DNA from: Planomonospora parontospora
GTDB lineage: Bacteria > Actinomycetota > Actinomycetes > Streptosporangiales > Streptosporangiaceae
DNA: 64,000 nucleotides
NCBI GenBank assembly: GCA_014647935.1
Contig: BMQD01000008.1
Coordinates: 1-64,000, forward strand
Direction: 5' to 3'
Every line of letters begins with the position of its first letter. Positions within the stretch are counted from its first letter, which is position 1. Made by a program: the position numbers and the translations under genes. Below the pieces are notes generated by a model. It was not told the DNA's origin, ran no database searches, and saw only the letters and a list, made by a program, of their open reading frames with translations. Positions 9,006 to 17,891 of the stretch are shown here, in pieces.

Positions 9006-9065
9006 CCCGGCGGTGTCCGCGGCCTTCGTGGGTCCGAGACCCGGCGGTGTCCGCGGCCTTCGTGG
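9006..9065. repeat. 26-bp direct repeat downstream of tatD
   Basis: The same 26 bases (9006-9031 and 9040-9065) occur twice, 34 bp apart, in the spacer between convergent tatD and the FG-GAP gene. The units start CCCGGCGGTG and end CCTTCGTGG. No function is evident. Confidence 0.7.
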
Positions 9066-9100
9066 ATCCGGTGCGCTCGAGCCGGCCGGGGAACCTCGTC

Positions 9101-9146
9101 GGCGGGCTGAGGATCCCCGGCGGGGCCCGGTGATCCTCAGCCCGCC
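9101..9146. terminator. Hairpin terminator at the tatD / FG-GAP convergence
   Basis: A perfect 15-bp inverted repeat (9101-9115 with 9132-9146) has a 16-base loop. It overlaps the last codons and stop of the leftward FG-GAP gene and would stop both transcripts. Confidence 0.7.
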
Positions 9147-10579
9147 GCCGCGCCGAAGTCGACGGAGGCGCCGCCGGTGACGGCCGGGATTCGGTCCGCG
9201 CCGGGGGAGAGCAGGGTGACCGCCCCGTCGTTACGGCCCAGCAGCGCCACGGCCCCGGAGGGACCGTGGTCCGGGGCGCCGGCGACCAGCTTGTTCCCGG
9301 CGGAGGCCAGCGACCAGCCCAGGCGCCCGCCGGGTTCGGTCCCGGACACCATCCGGGACCGGGCGGGATCGGCGGGCGGGACCAGGTGGACGCCTCCCCG
9401 CTGATCCGGTCCGTCGAACGGCACGCCCACGGCCAGCCGTACGTCCCCGCCGGAGGCGAACGCCAGCGCGGAGCCGTACCCGCCGCCGGGAGAGCCCTCC
9501 GCGCCCCGGCTGAGCGTGGGACCCGGCGTGATCTCCGCCGTGCTGGACGCCTGGAAGAGCTGGACCAGGCCGGAGTCCCGCACCGATCCGCCGTCGCCGA
9601 GCGGGGCGCCCACCGCGAGATAGGACGTGTCGCCCTGCTCGGTGTAGGCGAGGGCGTAACCGAACCGGTCACCCGCCTCGGCGTCCAGGACCTCGCGGAG
9701 GTCCCACTTCCTGGACAGCTGCGCACCGGTCCTGGCCCGCACGTCGAACAGGACGGTCACCGCGCCCGAGTCGAGGTTCCCCTCACCGGCCTGCACACCC
9801 TGCCCGTCGTCGTTCTCGTACGGCAGGCCGACCGCGAGGTCGGGCTCCCCGGCGTCCCCGCCCAGCCTGCCGAGCTCCACGGCCCAGCCGAACATGTCCC
9901 CGGCCTCGCCGTTGCCGGTGACCCCCTCGGTGTTCTGGGAGAGCCGCCGGGCGGTGCCGAGCGCGGACGTCTCGAACAGATAGACCGCACCGGAGTCGGC
10001 CACCCCCTCGGCGTCCTCGTGCGGCGCCCCGACCGCGACCAGGGGGCCGCGCCCGGTCAGGGACCAGCCGAAGTGGGCGTCCGCCTCCGGGACCGGGGCG
10101 GCCAGGCGGACGGGCTCCCGCCGGCCCCCGCCGTACACGGCGTAGACCGCGCCCGCGTCCCGCACTCCCGCCACGTCCGTGTACGGCGCGCCGACGAGCA
10201 GGTCGGCGCAGCGGTCGCCGTCGAGGTGGACCAGCCTGACCGACCAGCCGAAGCCGTCGCCCGCCGCGGGGGAGGGCGCGGTCACCGCCGTTCCCTCCCC
10301 GCCCTGCCCGGCCACGCCCGACAGCACGTGCACGGCTCCGGCGCCGTCGGCCCTCCCCGGTCCCCCGGAGCCCTCCGGGGGACCGGCGTCCGCCAGGGGG
10401 TCGCCGACCACGGCGTCGTCCACCCCGTCACCGTCGAAGTCCTCGCCGGGGTCCTCGGTGCCGGTGCCGGCGCAGGCGGACGCGGGCAGGTGTCCGGCGG
10501 AGGGGAGCGCCGGAAGGGCGGGGAGCGCGGGGAGCACGGGGAGCGCCACCGCGGCGACGAGGGCGGTCAGGAGCCTCAC
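9137..10579 (-). CDS. Secreted FG-GAP beta-propeller protein
   Basis: This 480-residue protein has a signal peptide (MRLLTALVAAVALPVLPALP, ending around the ASACA sequence). The mature part is built from about seven FG-GAP repeats. The first has the calcium loop DFDGDGVDD, and later ones repeat FGWS...VGAP blocks. FG-GAP repeats fold into integrin-alpha-like beta-propellers that bind ligands or calcium. The GTG start overlaps the stop of the kinase gene in a GTGA overlap, so the two are translated together. An extracytoplasmic sensing or adhesion role linked to the kinase is plausible but inferred. Cys residues near the cleavage site do not make a clear lipobox. Confidence 0.85.
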   Translation of the reverse strand: MRLLTALVAAVALPVLPALPALPALPSAGHLPASACAGTGTEDPGEDFDGDGVDDAVVGDPLADAGPPEGSGGPGRADGAGAVHVLSGVAGQGGEGTAVTAPSPAAGDGFGWSVRLVHLDGDRCADLLVGAPYTDVAGVRDAGAVYAVYGGGRREPVRLAAPVPEADAHFGWSLTGRGPLVAVGAPHEDAEGVADSGAVYLFETSALGTARRLSQNTEGVTGNGEAGDMFGWAVELGRLGGDAGEPDLAVGLPYENDDGQGVQAGEGNLDSGAVTVLFDVRARTGAQLSRKWDLREVLDAEAGDRFGYALAYTEQGDTSYLAVGAPLGDGGSVRDSGLVQLFQASSTAEITPGPTLSRGAEGSPGGGYGSALAFASGGDVRLAVGVPFDGPDQRGGVHLVPPADPARSRMVSGTEPGGRLGWSLASAGNKLVAGAPDHGPSGAVALLGRNDGAVTLLSPGADRIPAVTGGASVDFGAAAG

Positions 10580-12507
10580 GACAGTTTCACCTCGATGTCC
10601 TCGCCACTCTCGACCACGGGGCCGGTGAGCTTGAGCGGCCCGCGGGCCGGCGGAAGGTCGTAGACGAGGACCCCGTCCGCCCTGCCGCCGGGGGCCAGGA
10701 CGGACGGCGGCCCGGACGAGACCGGCTCGGGGGTGTGCGCGGAGCCCCGGTCGTCCACCAGGACGAGCGGAGTACGGCTCAGCCGGACCTCCTCGCCGCC
10801 GGTGTTGAGCAGGGTCCAGCGGACCGCGCAGAACCGCCCGCGGGCCGGGGCCGCCCCCCGGTAGGAGGCCAGATTGCAGGAGGGCGCGACGGGCACGATC
10901 AGCTGCGGGCCGCCGATGGCGGCGCCGAGCGCGATCCGGCGGCCCACGTCGGCGCCCACGTCGGCGCCCCCGGAGGCCGACGGCGTCGCCGGGCTCCGCC
11001 CTCCACCGACGACGTTCGCCAGCACGGCCCCCGTGACGGCCAGTGCGGCCACCACGGCCAGCCCGGCGAGCACCCACCGCCACCGGGGCGTCCCCGTCCG
11101 GCCGGACCGGCCGGGAGGCTCCGCCGGGACCGGCGGCTTCATCGGTACCGCCGGTCCGGCCGGGACCGCCGACGTCGCCGGAGACGCGGAGAAGGAGGCG
11201 GGAACCAAGGCCGCGGCGGGCCCCGGAGCCGCGGAAGGCACGGAAGGCGCGGAAGGCGCGGTCGCCGCGGGCCCCGGAGGCGTGGAAGGCGTGGTGGCGG
11301 GCCTCGGCGGCGCTGCAGTGGCGGGCCCGGCGGGCCCGGTGGCTTCGGTGGGTCCGGCCGCTCCGGGCGGTACGGCTCCGGGGGGCCCGGCTCCGGCGGC
11401 TCCGGGCGGCGTGGCGGTGGCGGGTCCGACGGCTCCGGGGGGCACCCGGGGGTCGGTGGGCGCGGTGTGCGCCGGGGGGATCGAGGGGCCCGTGGCGGCT
11501 CCCGGCACCGTGGAGGGCTCCGCGGGCGCGGGTGCGGCGGGGACCTGCAGGTCGAGGACGCTGAGCGTCAGCGTGGCGTCCGACTCGACGTTGGGCGGGG
11601 CCTGCCACGACTCGGCCAGCGCGTCGGTGGCGACCAGCGTGGGCGGGTCCACCGGGAGGGCCGCCGCGGGAGCCGGGGCCGCGATGCCGCCGCCGACCAG
11701 GGCGATCAGCAGGTCCTGGGCGGTCGGGCGCTGATAGGGGTCCATCGAGGTGGCCAGCCGGGCCAGGTCGTTCAGCGGGGCGGGGAGCGCGCCCAGATCG
11801 GGCGGGCCGTTGAGCAGCCGGGAGGCCATGGTGATCATGTTTCCGCGGCCGTAGGGGTGGCGGCCGTTCCCGGCGTAGGCGACCAGGCAGCCCCAGGCGA
11901 AGATGTCGGCCGCCGGGGTGATCTCCTGGCCCCGTACCTGCTCCGGAGCCCACCAGCCGGGGCTGCCGAGCACCTCGCCGGACTTGGTGAACCCGGAGGT
12001 GGAGTCCAGCGCGCGGGCGATGCCGAAGTCGATCACCCGGGGCCCGGACAGCGACAGGATCACGTTGGCCGGCTTGAGGTCGCGGTGGACCAGCCCGGCC
12101 ACGTGGATCGCGGCCAGCGCGGCGGCCACGCCGAGGGCCACGCCGTGCAGCGGGCCGGGTTCGAGCGCGCCGTGCTGGAAGATCTGCCGGGACAGGGGGG
12201 TGCCCGCGATGTACTCGGTCACCATGTACGGCCGGCCGTCGTCGGCGTTGCCGTTGTCGAGCACCTGGGCGGTGCAGAACGAGGCCACCCGCCGGGCGTT
12301 CTCCACCTCCGCGTGGAACCGGGAGGCGAACCCCTCCTCGATCGCGAACTCCGCCTTCACCACCTTGACGGCGACCGGCCGCCCGGTGGGCGCCTGCGCC
12401 AGGTAGACGGTCCCCATGCCGCCCTCGCCGAGGCGTCCGAGCAGGCGGTACGGCCCGATCCGCTCGGGATCGCCGATGCGGAGCCCTTCGACGCCGGGCT
12501 GGTCCAC
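10576..12507 (-). CDS. Membrane Ser/Thr protein kinase (PknB-like)
   Basis: This protein has 643 residues. The kinase domain near the N-terminus (about 10-270) has GEGGMGTVYLA, AVKVVK, HRDLKPANV, DFGIA and the WWAPEQ activation-segment motif. A long Pro/Ala/Gly linker follows, then one transmembrane helix (RWVLAGLAVVAALAVTGAVL) and an outer domain of about 115 residues with two Cys, resembling DUF4352-like beta-sandwich folds. GTG 12507 is chosen because upstream codons lose GC3 bias; GTG 12591 is the alternative. It is coupled to the FG-GAP gene by a GTGA overlap and diverges from rsmA. Confidence 0.9.
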   Translation of the reverse strand: MDQPGVEGLRIGDPERIGPYRLLGRLGEGGMGTVYLAQAPTGRPVAVKVVKAEFAIEEGFASRFHAEVENARRVASFCTAQVLDNGNADDGRPYMVTEYIAGTPLSRQIFQHGALEPGPLHGVALGVAAALAAIHVAGLVHRDLKPANVILSLSGPRVIDFGIARALDSTSGFTKSGEVLGSPGWWAPEQVRGQEITPAADIFAWGCLVAYAGNGRHPYGRGNMITMASRLLNGPPDLGALPAPLNDLARLATSMDPYQRPTAQDLLIALVGGGIAAPAPAAALPVDPPTLVATDALAESWQAPPNVESDATLTLSVLDLQVPAAPAPAEPSTVPGAATGPSIPPAHTAPTDPRVPPGAVGPATATPPGAAGAGPPGAVPPGAAGPTEATGPAGPATAAPPRPATTPSTPPGPAATAPSAPSVPSAAPGPAAALVPASFSASPATSAVPAGPAVPMKPPVPAEPPGRSGRTGTPRWRWVLAGLAVVAALAVTGAVLANVVGGGRSPATPSASGGADVGADVGRRIALGAAIGGPQLIVPVAPSCNLASYRGAAPARGRFCAVRWTLLNTGGEEVRLSRTPLVLVDDRGSAHTPEPVSSGPPSVLAPGGRADGVLVYDLPPARGPLKLTGPVVESGEDIEVKLS

Positions 12508-12747
12508 GGCCACCTCACCCAAAAGATCATCGTCCCTTGAACCCTCGAATGAGCCCTCGAAGGCCGTCCCCCGGGGGACAACGGTATCCACAGGCGAGCC
12601 TTTCGTGTCCAGGATGCGTCTTCGCACGGCATTCGATGCGCGAGACTTGTCGGATGGCATGGGGAGAGGGAAAGTGATCGGACGCGGACGAGACCGCAGG
12701 CACGGCGGGGTGCGCACCTGCGCCGCGCCCGGGGGCGGAGATCGAGC

Positions 12748-13593
12748 ATGAGCCTGCTGGGCCCGGTGGAGATACGTAATCTTGCACAGAGGCTGGACAT
12801 CCGCCCGACCAAGAAACTCGGCCAGAACTTCGTGATCGACGCCGGTACGGTGCGCAGGATCGTCCGGACCGCGGAGCTGCGCCCCGACGACGTGGTGATC
12901 GAGGTCGGCCCCGGCCTGGGCTCGCTCACCCTGGCCCTGCTGCCGGAGGTCCGCTCGGTGGTCGCGGTGGAGATCGACCCGGTGCTCGCCGCGCAGCTCC
13001 CGGCGACCGTCGCCGAGCACGCCCCCGAGCTGGCCGACCGGCTCACGGTGGTGCTCGCCGACGCCATGCGCGTGCTGCCGGAGGAGCTGCCGGAGGACAG
13101 GCCGACCGCGCTGGTGGCGAACCTGCCCTACAACGTCTCCGTGCCGGTGGTGCTGCACCTGCTGGAGGTCCTGCCCTCGCTCCGCAACGTCCTGATCATG
13201 GTCCAGTCGGAGGTGGCCGACCGGCTGGCGGCCGCGCCGGGCTCGAAGATCTACGGGATCCCCTCGGTCAAGGCGGCGTGGTACGCCGACGTCCGCCGCG
13301 CCGGCCCGGTCGGCCGTACGGTCTTCTGGCCTGTGCCCAACGTGGACTCCGGGCTGGTGGCGATGACCCGCCGGGAGCCTCCGGCGACCGGGGCGACCCG
13401 TGAGGAGGTCTTCGCCGTCGTGGACGCCGCCTTCGCGCAGCGCCGCAAGACCCTCCGCGCGGCCCTGGCCTCCTGGGCGGGTACGGCCGCCGCCGCCGAG
13501 AGCGCGCTGCGCGCCGCGGGGATCGACCCCTCGGAGCGGGGGGAGCAGCTCACGGTGGAAGATTTCGCGCGGATCGCCGAGAACCGCACATAG
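12748..13593 (+). CDS. rsmA: 16S rRNA (adenine1518/1519-N6) dimethyltransferase
   Basis: RsmA (KsgA) dimethylates two adjacent adenines in helix 45 of 16S rRNA during 30S maturation. The protein has 281 residues and begins with the family's [10 protein letters not shown]. The SAM site is [12 protein letters not shown] and the catalytic loop NLPYN. A GGAG ribosome binding site lies seven bases before ATG 12748. It precedes ispE, as in most actinobacteria. Confidence 0.96.
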   Translation: MSLLGPVEIRNLAQRLDIRPTKKLGQNFVIDAGTVRRIVRTAELRPDDVVIEVGPGLGSLTLALLPEVRSVVAVEIDPVLAAQLPATVAEHAPELADRLTVVLADAMRVLPEELPEDRPTALVANLPYNVSVPVVLHLLEVLPSLRNVLIMVQSEVADRLAAAPGSKIYGIPSVKAAWYADVRRAGPVGRTVFWPVPNVDSGLVAMTRREPPATGATREEVFAVVDAAFAQRRKTLRAALASWAGTAAAAESALRAAGIDPSERGEQLTVEDFARIAENRT

Positions 13594-13637
13594 CGTGATT
13601 TGTCGACGTGCTGGCGTGGGCGGACCGGCGCCCCCGT

Positions 13638-13643
13638 TACCAT
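13638..13643 (+). promoter_or_regulatory. -10 hexamer for a leaderless uORF/ispE transcript
   Basis: TACCAT is followed after eight bases by ATG 13652, the start of an 11-codon ORF that overlaps the ispE start. Confidence 0.45.
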
Positions 13644-13651
13644 CGGTGACC

Positions 13652-13687
13652 ATGCATGAGCAAGAGCCGGTGGAGGGCGCCGCATGA
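13652..13687 (+). CDS. Leaderless 11-residue upstream ORF coupled to ispE
   Basis: ATG 13652 opens the peptide MHEQEPVEGAA, whose TGA (13685-13687) overlaps the ispE ATG at 13684 in an ATGA overlap. The -10 hexamer eight bases upstream makes this ORF leaderless. Ribosomes that load on the 5' end would end exactly at the ispE start. The GGAGG of the ispE ribosome binding site lies inside this ORF. The peptide may have no role of its own. Confidence 0.4.
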   Translation: MHEQEPVEGAA

Positions 13688-14586
13688 ACTCCGTGACCGT
13701 CCGCGTCCCCGCCAAGGTCAACCTGCAGCTCGCGGTCGGGCCGCTCCGGGACGACGGCTACCACGACCTGGTCAACGTCTTCCACGCGGTCTCGCTCTTC
13801 GACGAGGTGACGGCCGCCGCGGAGACCGGGATGAGCGTCCGGGTCGAGGGCGAGTCCGCCGACCAGGTGCCCGAGGACGACGACAACCTCGCCATCCGGG
13901 CCGCCGTCGCGCTGGCCCGGCACGCGGGCCGCTCGTACGGCGTGAGCCTGGCCATCCGCAAGGCGATCCCGGTGGCCGGCGGCATGGCCGGGGGCAGCGC
14001 CGACGCCGCCGCGGCGCTGGTCGCCTGCAACGAGCTGTGGGGCCTCGGCCTGCCGCTGGAGGACCTGATGGAGATCGCCGCCGACCTCGGCAGCGACGTG
14101 CCGTTCGCGCTGCTCGGCGGCACCGCCGTCGGCACCGGCCGGGGCGAGCGGCTGACCCCCCTGGAGGCGGCCGGGCCGTTCCACTGGGTGTTCGCGCTGG
14201 CGGACGGGGGCCTGTCCACGGCGAAGGTCTACGCCGAGTGCGACCGCATCCGGGCGGAGGAGGGGCTGCCGGTCGCCGAGCCCCGGGCCGCCGGGGCGCT
14301 GCTGGCCGCGCTCCGCGACGGCGACGCCAAGGCGCTCGGCGCCGAGCTGACCAACGACCTGCAGCGGGCCGCCCTGCGGCTGCGCCCCTCCCTGGCCGCC
14401 ACCCTGGAGGCCGGGCGCGGGCACGGCGCCCTCGGCGCGCTCGTCTCCGGCTCCGGACCGACCTGCGCCTTCCTCGCCGCCTCCGCGGCGCACGCCGGGG
14501 AACTCGCCGGGGCGCTGCGGGGCGCGGGCGTGGCCCGCGAGGTCCTGACCGCCCACGGCCCCGTCCCGGGACCCGCCGTCGTGTAG
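13684..14586 (+). CDS. ispE: 4-diphosphocytidyl-2-C-methyl-D-erythritol kinase
   Basis: IspE phosphorylates CDP-methylerythritol in the MEP pathway to isoprenoids. The 300-residue protein starts with the GHMP-family N-terminus VRVPAKVNLQLAVG and has the ATP loop PVAGGMAGGSADAAAAL and the C-terminal GALVSGSGPT motif. GGAGGG lies ahead of ATG 13684. Isoprenoid precursors also supply the polyprenyl carriers used by the glycosyltransferases in this window. Confidence 0.96.
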   Translation: MNSVTVRVPAKVNLQLAVGPLRDDGYHDLVNVFHAVSLFDEVTAAAETGMSVRVEGESADQVPEDDDNLAIRAAVALARHAGRSYGVSLAIRKAIPVAGGMAGGSADAAAALVACNELWGLGLPLEDLMEIAADLGSDVPFALLGGTAVGTGRGERLTPLEAAGPFHWVFALADGGLSTAKVYAECDRIRAEEGLPVAEPRAAGALLAALRDGDAKALGAELTNDLQRAALRLRPSLAATLEAGRGHGALGALVSGSGPTCAFLAASAAHAGELAGALRGAGVAREVLTAHGPVPGPAVV

Positions 14587-14625
14587 TGCGCGGTCCCTCC
14601 GGGAGCGGTGCGGGAGACTTGGGCG

Positions 14626-15072
14626 GTGACGATCGAGAACGCCCGTCCGGGCCCGCCGGCGACCAGCCCCTCCATCGTGCTGCTCACCCTGGCGCACCGG
14701 ATCGAGTCCGAACTGGGGGCGGCTCTCGCGCCGCTCGGGCTGACGGTCAGCAGGTTCGGTCTGCTCGGACACATCTCCGGGGTGCCCGGCGCCTCGTTCA
14801 GCGACCTGGCGCGGATGTCCGGGATCACCGTCCAGAGCGTCCACTCGGCGGTGAAGGCGCTGTCCGGCGCCGGGCTGGTCCGCGACACCACCGCCCGCGC
14901 CGGATCCGCCTCGGCCATCGAGCTCACGCCCGAGGGCGAGCGTCTCATGCGGGAGGCGATGAAGGCCGTGACCGAGGTCGACGAGCTGCTGTTCGGCCCG
15001 GACGCCGACCCGGTCCAGCGCCGGATCGCCGACACCGTGCGTGCGGCCTTCGGGGGACGCGCCCAGCCCTGA
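14626..15072 (+). CDS. MarR family regulator
   Basis: This protein has 148 residues from GTG 14626; GTG 14608 is another possible start. It has the winged HTH of MarR proteins (FSDLARMSGITVQSVHSAVKALSGAGLV) followed by a charged wing and a C-terminal helix. Downstream and in the same direction is a small membrane protein gene whose promoter is covered by a large nested dyad. Regulation of that gene by this protein is a reasonable inference; the ligand is unknown. Confidence 0.85.
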   Translation: MTIENARPGPPATSPSIVLLTLAHRIESELGAALAPLGLTVSRFGLLGHISGVPGASFSDLARMSGITVQSVHSAVKALSGAGLVRDTTARAGSASAIELTPEGERLMREAMKAVTEVDELLFGPDADPVQRRIADTVRAAFGGRAQP

Positions 15073-15223
15073 TCTCCGTCCTCCGCCGGGCGGGATCCTC
15101 CGCCGGGCCCCCGCCGGCTTCTCGTCGGTGGCCTTCCACCGGGAGGTTCTCCATCAGACAGCCCTCCCCCGGGCGGTTCCGTCCCGAGGAGAGGTCCCGG
15201 GCGGCGCGGACTCCTGGCCTACC

Positions 15224-15278
15224 GCAACCTTCAGACCGCCTGAAGCATCTGTTACGCTTCAGGCATCCTGAAGGTTGC
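15224..15278. promoter_or_regulatory. Nested 55-bp dyad operator over a promoter
   Basis: Outer arms (15224-15234 / 15268-15278) are perfect 11-bp inverted repeats and inner arms (15238-15246 / 15256-15264) perfect 9-bp ones. The same bases read as two tandem sites CTTCAG-N5-CTGAAG at 15229-15245 and 15257-15273. A promoter TTCAGA (15230-15235), 17 bp, TACGCT (15253-15258) lies within. The dyad is directly upstream of the membrane protein gene at 15293. Confidence 0.75.
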
Positions 15279-15292
15279 GATGGGAGGAACCC

Positions 15293-15865
15293 GTGGAAGG
15301 TCTGCTGCTCTCGATACATGTGCTCGCCGGCATCGTGTTCGTCGGGGGTTCCGCGGTCGCGGCGAGCCTGTTCCCCCGCTACGCCCCGATCGCCGCGGCC
15401 TCGCCGGCCGTCCCGGTCGCCTCGGGCGCCCCGACGGGTGCCGCGTCGGCCGTCCCGCCGGCCTCGGGCGTCCCGGTGGACGCGGCGGACCCGGCCGCCG
15501 CGGACGCGACCGCCGGTCCGCGTCCGGAGGAGCCGGGTGACCGCAACCGGGCCGTGGCCGTCGCGATGCACCGCGTCACCCGCGGCTACGGCGTGCTCGC
15601 CGTCATCGTGCCCGTCGTGGGGATCGTCCTGGCCTTCGTCCAGGGCCGGATCGGTGAGATCTGGATCAGCGTCTCCATGGCCCTCACCGCGGCCGCGGGC
15701 GGGCTGCTCACCCTGTGGATCCGGCCGCTGCAGAGCGAGGCGCTCGCCGACCCCGACGACGGCGGGCGGCTGCGCACCCTCGGCATGCTCGCGGGGGTCT
15801 ACAACCTGCTCTGGGCGGCCGTCGTGGTCCTCATGATCGTCCGTCCGGGGTCCGACTACTCCTGA
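15293..15865 (+). CDS. Four-helix integral membrane protein (DUF2269-like)
   Basis: This 190-residue protein starts at GTG 15293, five bases after GGAGG. It has four hydrophobic helices. Helix 1 begins EGLLLSIHVLAGIVFVGG, a pattern seen in DUF2269 and related small membrane proteins. Between helices 1 and 2 is a low-complexity Ala/Pro insert of about 45 residues. Function is unknown. Its promoter lies under the nested dyad, and the MarR gene upstream is the likely regulator. Confidence 0.75.
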   Translation: MEGLLLSIHVLAGIVFVGGSAVAASLFPRYAPIAAASPAVPVASGAPTGAASAVPPASGVPVDAADPAAADATAGPRPEEPGDRNRAVAVAMHRVTRGYGVLAVIVPVVGIVLAFVQGRIGEIWISVSMALTAAAGGLLTLWIRPLQSEALADPDDGGRLRTLGMLAGVYNLLWAAVVVLMIVRPGSDYS

Positions 15866-15995
15866 GCACCGCCCCGGCAGGGCGGGCCGTCCCATCCGTC
15901 CGGGGTCAGGCCACCCCTGAGCGCCGCCCGGGCAGGGGGCGGCGCGGGACCGAGGAGCGCGACGCCGGGAAGCCGGAGCCCCGCGCCGCCTCGGA

Positions 15996-16001
15996 TACCC
16001 T
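15996..16001 (+). promoter_or_regulatory. -10 hexamer for the ABC-F gene
   Basis: TACCCT is followed after nine bases by ATG 16011 and no ribosome binding site is visible, so the transcript is probably leaderless or nearly so. Confidence 0.4.
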
Positions 16002-16010
16002 TGTCACAAG

Positions 16011-17837
16011 ATGAATCTGGTCAATCTTGAGTCGGTCTCCCACTCCTACGGTCCCAAGCCGCTGCTGAAGGACGTCTCCCTCGGCATCGAGGCGGGCGAC
16101 CGCATCGGCGTGGTCGGCCGCAACGGCGGCGGCAAGACCACGCTGATCTCGGTGATCGCGGGCCACCTGAAGCCCAACGAGGGCCGGGTCACGCACAACC
16201 GCGGCCTGCACGTCGGCACCCTGTCGCAGGGCGACGACCTCGATCCCGCGCGTTCGGTGGCCGAGATCGTCCTCGGCGACCGGCCCGAGCACGAGTGGGC
16301 GGGCGACGCGGGCATCCGAGAGATCCTCGCCAACCTGCTCGGCGACATCGACCTGACCGCCCCGGCGCGGAGCCTGTCCGGCGGTGAGCGGCGCCGTACG
16401 GCCCTGGCCCGGCTCCTCATCGAGGAGCACGACCTGATCATCCTGGACGAGCCCACCAACCACCTGGACATCGAGGCCATCGACTGGCTGGCCAGGCACC
16501 TGTCCGCGCGGCGGACCGCACTGGTGGTCGTCACCCACGACCGGTGGTTCCTCGACGCGGTCTCCACCCGGACGTGGGAGGTCGTCGACGGCGCGGTCGA
16601 GCGCTACGAGGGCGGTTACGCCGCCTACGTGCTGGCCAAGGCCGAGCGCGCCCGCATCGCCGCGGCCTCCGAGGCCCGGCGGCAGAACCTCATGCGCAAG
16701 GAGATCGCCTGGCTGCGCCGCGGCCCGCCCGCGCGCACCTCCAAGCCCAAGTTCCGCATCGACGCCGCCCAGGCGCTGATCGCCGACGAGCCGCCGCCGC
16801 GGGAGAGCGTCGAGCTGGTGAAGTTCGCCGCCGCCCGGCTGGGCCGTACGGTCTACGACCTGGAGGACGTGACCCTGCACGCGGGCGGACCCGACCAGGG
16901 CCCGCTGGTGCTCGACCGCTGCACCTGGCAGTTCGGCCCCGGCGACCGGATCGGCCTGATCGGGGTGAACGGCTCGGGCAAGTCCTCGCTGCTGCGACTG
17001 CTGTCCGGCACCGTCCAGCCCGACTCCGGCAAGGTCGTGCGCGGCCGGACGGTACGGCTGGCGCACCTGTCGCAGGAGCTGGGCGAGCTCGACCCGTCCC
17101 GCCGGGTGCTGGAGACCGTCGAGGAGATCCGCAAGTTCGTCCAGGTCGGCAAGAAGGAGTGGACGGCCTCGGCGCTGCTGGAGCGCCTCGGCTTCAAGGG
17201 CGAGGCGCAGTGGAAGGTCGTCGGCGACCTGTCGGGCGGCGAGCGCCGCCGCCTGCAGCTGCTCCGGCTGCTCATGGACGACCCCAACGTCCTGCTGCTC
17301 GACGAGCCGACCAACGACCTCGACATCGAGACGCTGAACGAGCTGGAGGACCTGCTCGACGGCTGGCCCGGCACGCTGATCCTGGTCAGCCACGACCGCT
17401 ACTTCCTGGAGCGGGTCGCCGACCGCTGCGTGGCGCTGCTGGGCGACGGGAAGCTGTCGATGCTCCCCGGCGGCGTGGACGAATACCTCCAGCGGCGCGC
17501 CTCGGGCGCGGCCCTGTCGGCCCGCGCGGCCTCGGGCTCCGGTGCGCCCTCCCCGGCGGCCCCCTCGGGCGCCGCCGCCTCCGCCGCCCCGGCCGCGGAG
17601 GCCGGTCCGGGCCTGTCGGCGAAGGAGGAGCGCGAGCTCCGCAAGGAGCTCTCCCGGCTGGAGCGCCAGCTCGACAAGCTGGCCGGCCGGGAGGCGAAGC
17701 TGCACGACTCCATGGCGGCGGCCGCCGCCGACTACGGCCGCCTGGCCGAGCTGGACGCGGAGCTCAAGGCGGTCCGGGCCGAGAAGGACGACATCGAGAC
17801 CGCGTGGATGGAGCTCGCCGACCGCCTCGGCGAATGA
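16011..17837 (+). CDS. ABC-F ATPase (Uup-like)
   Basis: This 608-residue soluble protein has two ABC domains and no membrane part. The first has GRNGGGKTT, LSGGERRR and LDEPTNH. The second has GVNGSGKSS, LSGGERRR and LDEPTND. The interdomain linker (MRKEIAWLRRGPPARTSKP) resembles Uup, and the C-terminus is an Ala/Pro hinge followed by a coiled coil of about 75 residues, again as in Uup. ABC-F proteins act on ribosomes or on DNA branch structures. A role in antibiotic resistance cannot be told from the sequence. Confidence 0.92.
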   Translation: MNLVNLESVSHSYGPKPLLKDVSLGIEAGDRIGVVGRNGGGKTTLISVIAGHLKPNEGRVTHNRGLHVGTLSQGDDLDPARSVAEIVLGDRPEHEWAGDAGIREILANLLGDIDLTAPARSLSGGERRRTALARLLIEEHDLIILDEPTNHLDIEAIDWLARHLSARRTALVVVTHDRWFLDAVSTRTWEVVDGAVERYEGGYAAYVLAKAERARIAAASEARRQNLMRKEIAWLRRGPPARTSKPKFRIDAAQALIADEPPPRESVELVKFAAARLGRTVYDLEDVTLHAGGPDQGPLVLDRCTWQFGPGDRIGLIGVNGSGKSSLLRLLSGTVQPDSGKVVRGRTVRLAHLSQELGELDPSRRVLETVEEIRKFVQVGKKEWTASALLERLGFKGEAQWKVVGDLSGGERRRLQLLRLLMDDPNVLLLDEPTNDLDIETLNELEDLLDGWPGTLILVSHDRYFLERVADRCVALLGDGKLSMLPGGVDEYLQRRASGAALSARAASGSGAPSPAAPSGAAASAAPAAEAGPGLSAKEERELRKELSRLERQLDKLAGREAKLHDSMAAAAADYGRLAELDAELKAVRAEKDDIETAWMELADRLGE

Positions 17838-17891
17838 CATTCCGCAGATCGCGTTTATCCCCCGCAGAGCGGGCACAGAGAGTCCTGTGGT

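Noticed and set aside
12508..12661. Upstream starts for the Ser/Thr kinase at GTG 12591 or ATG 12661
   Set aside because: Codons in this stretch lose the GC3 bias of the gene (GAT, GTT, TCA, CTT, TTG), which argues for non-coding DNA.
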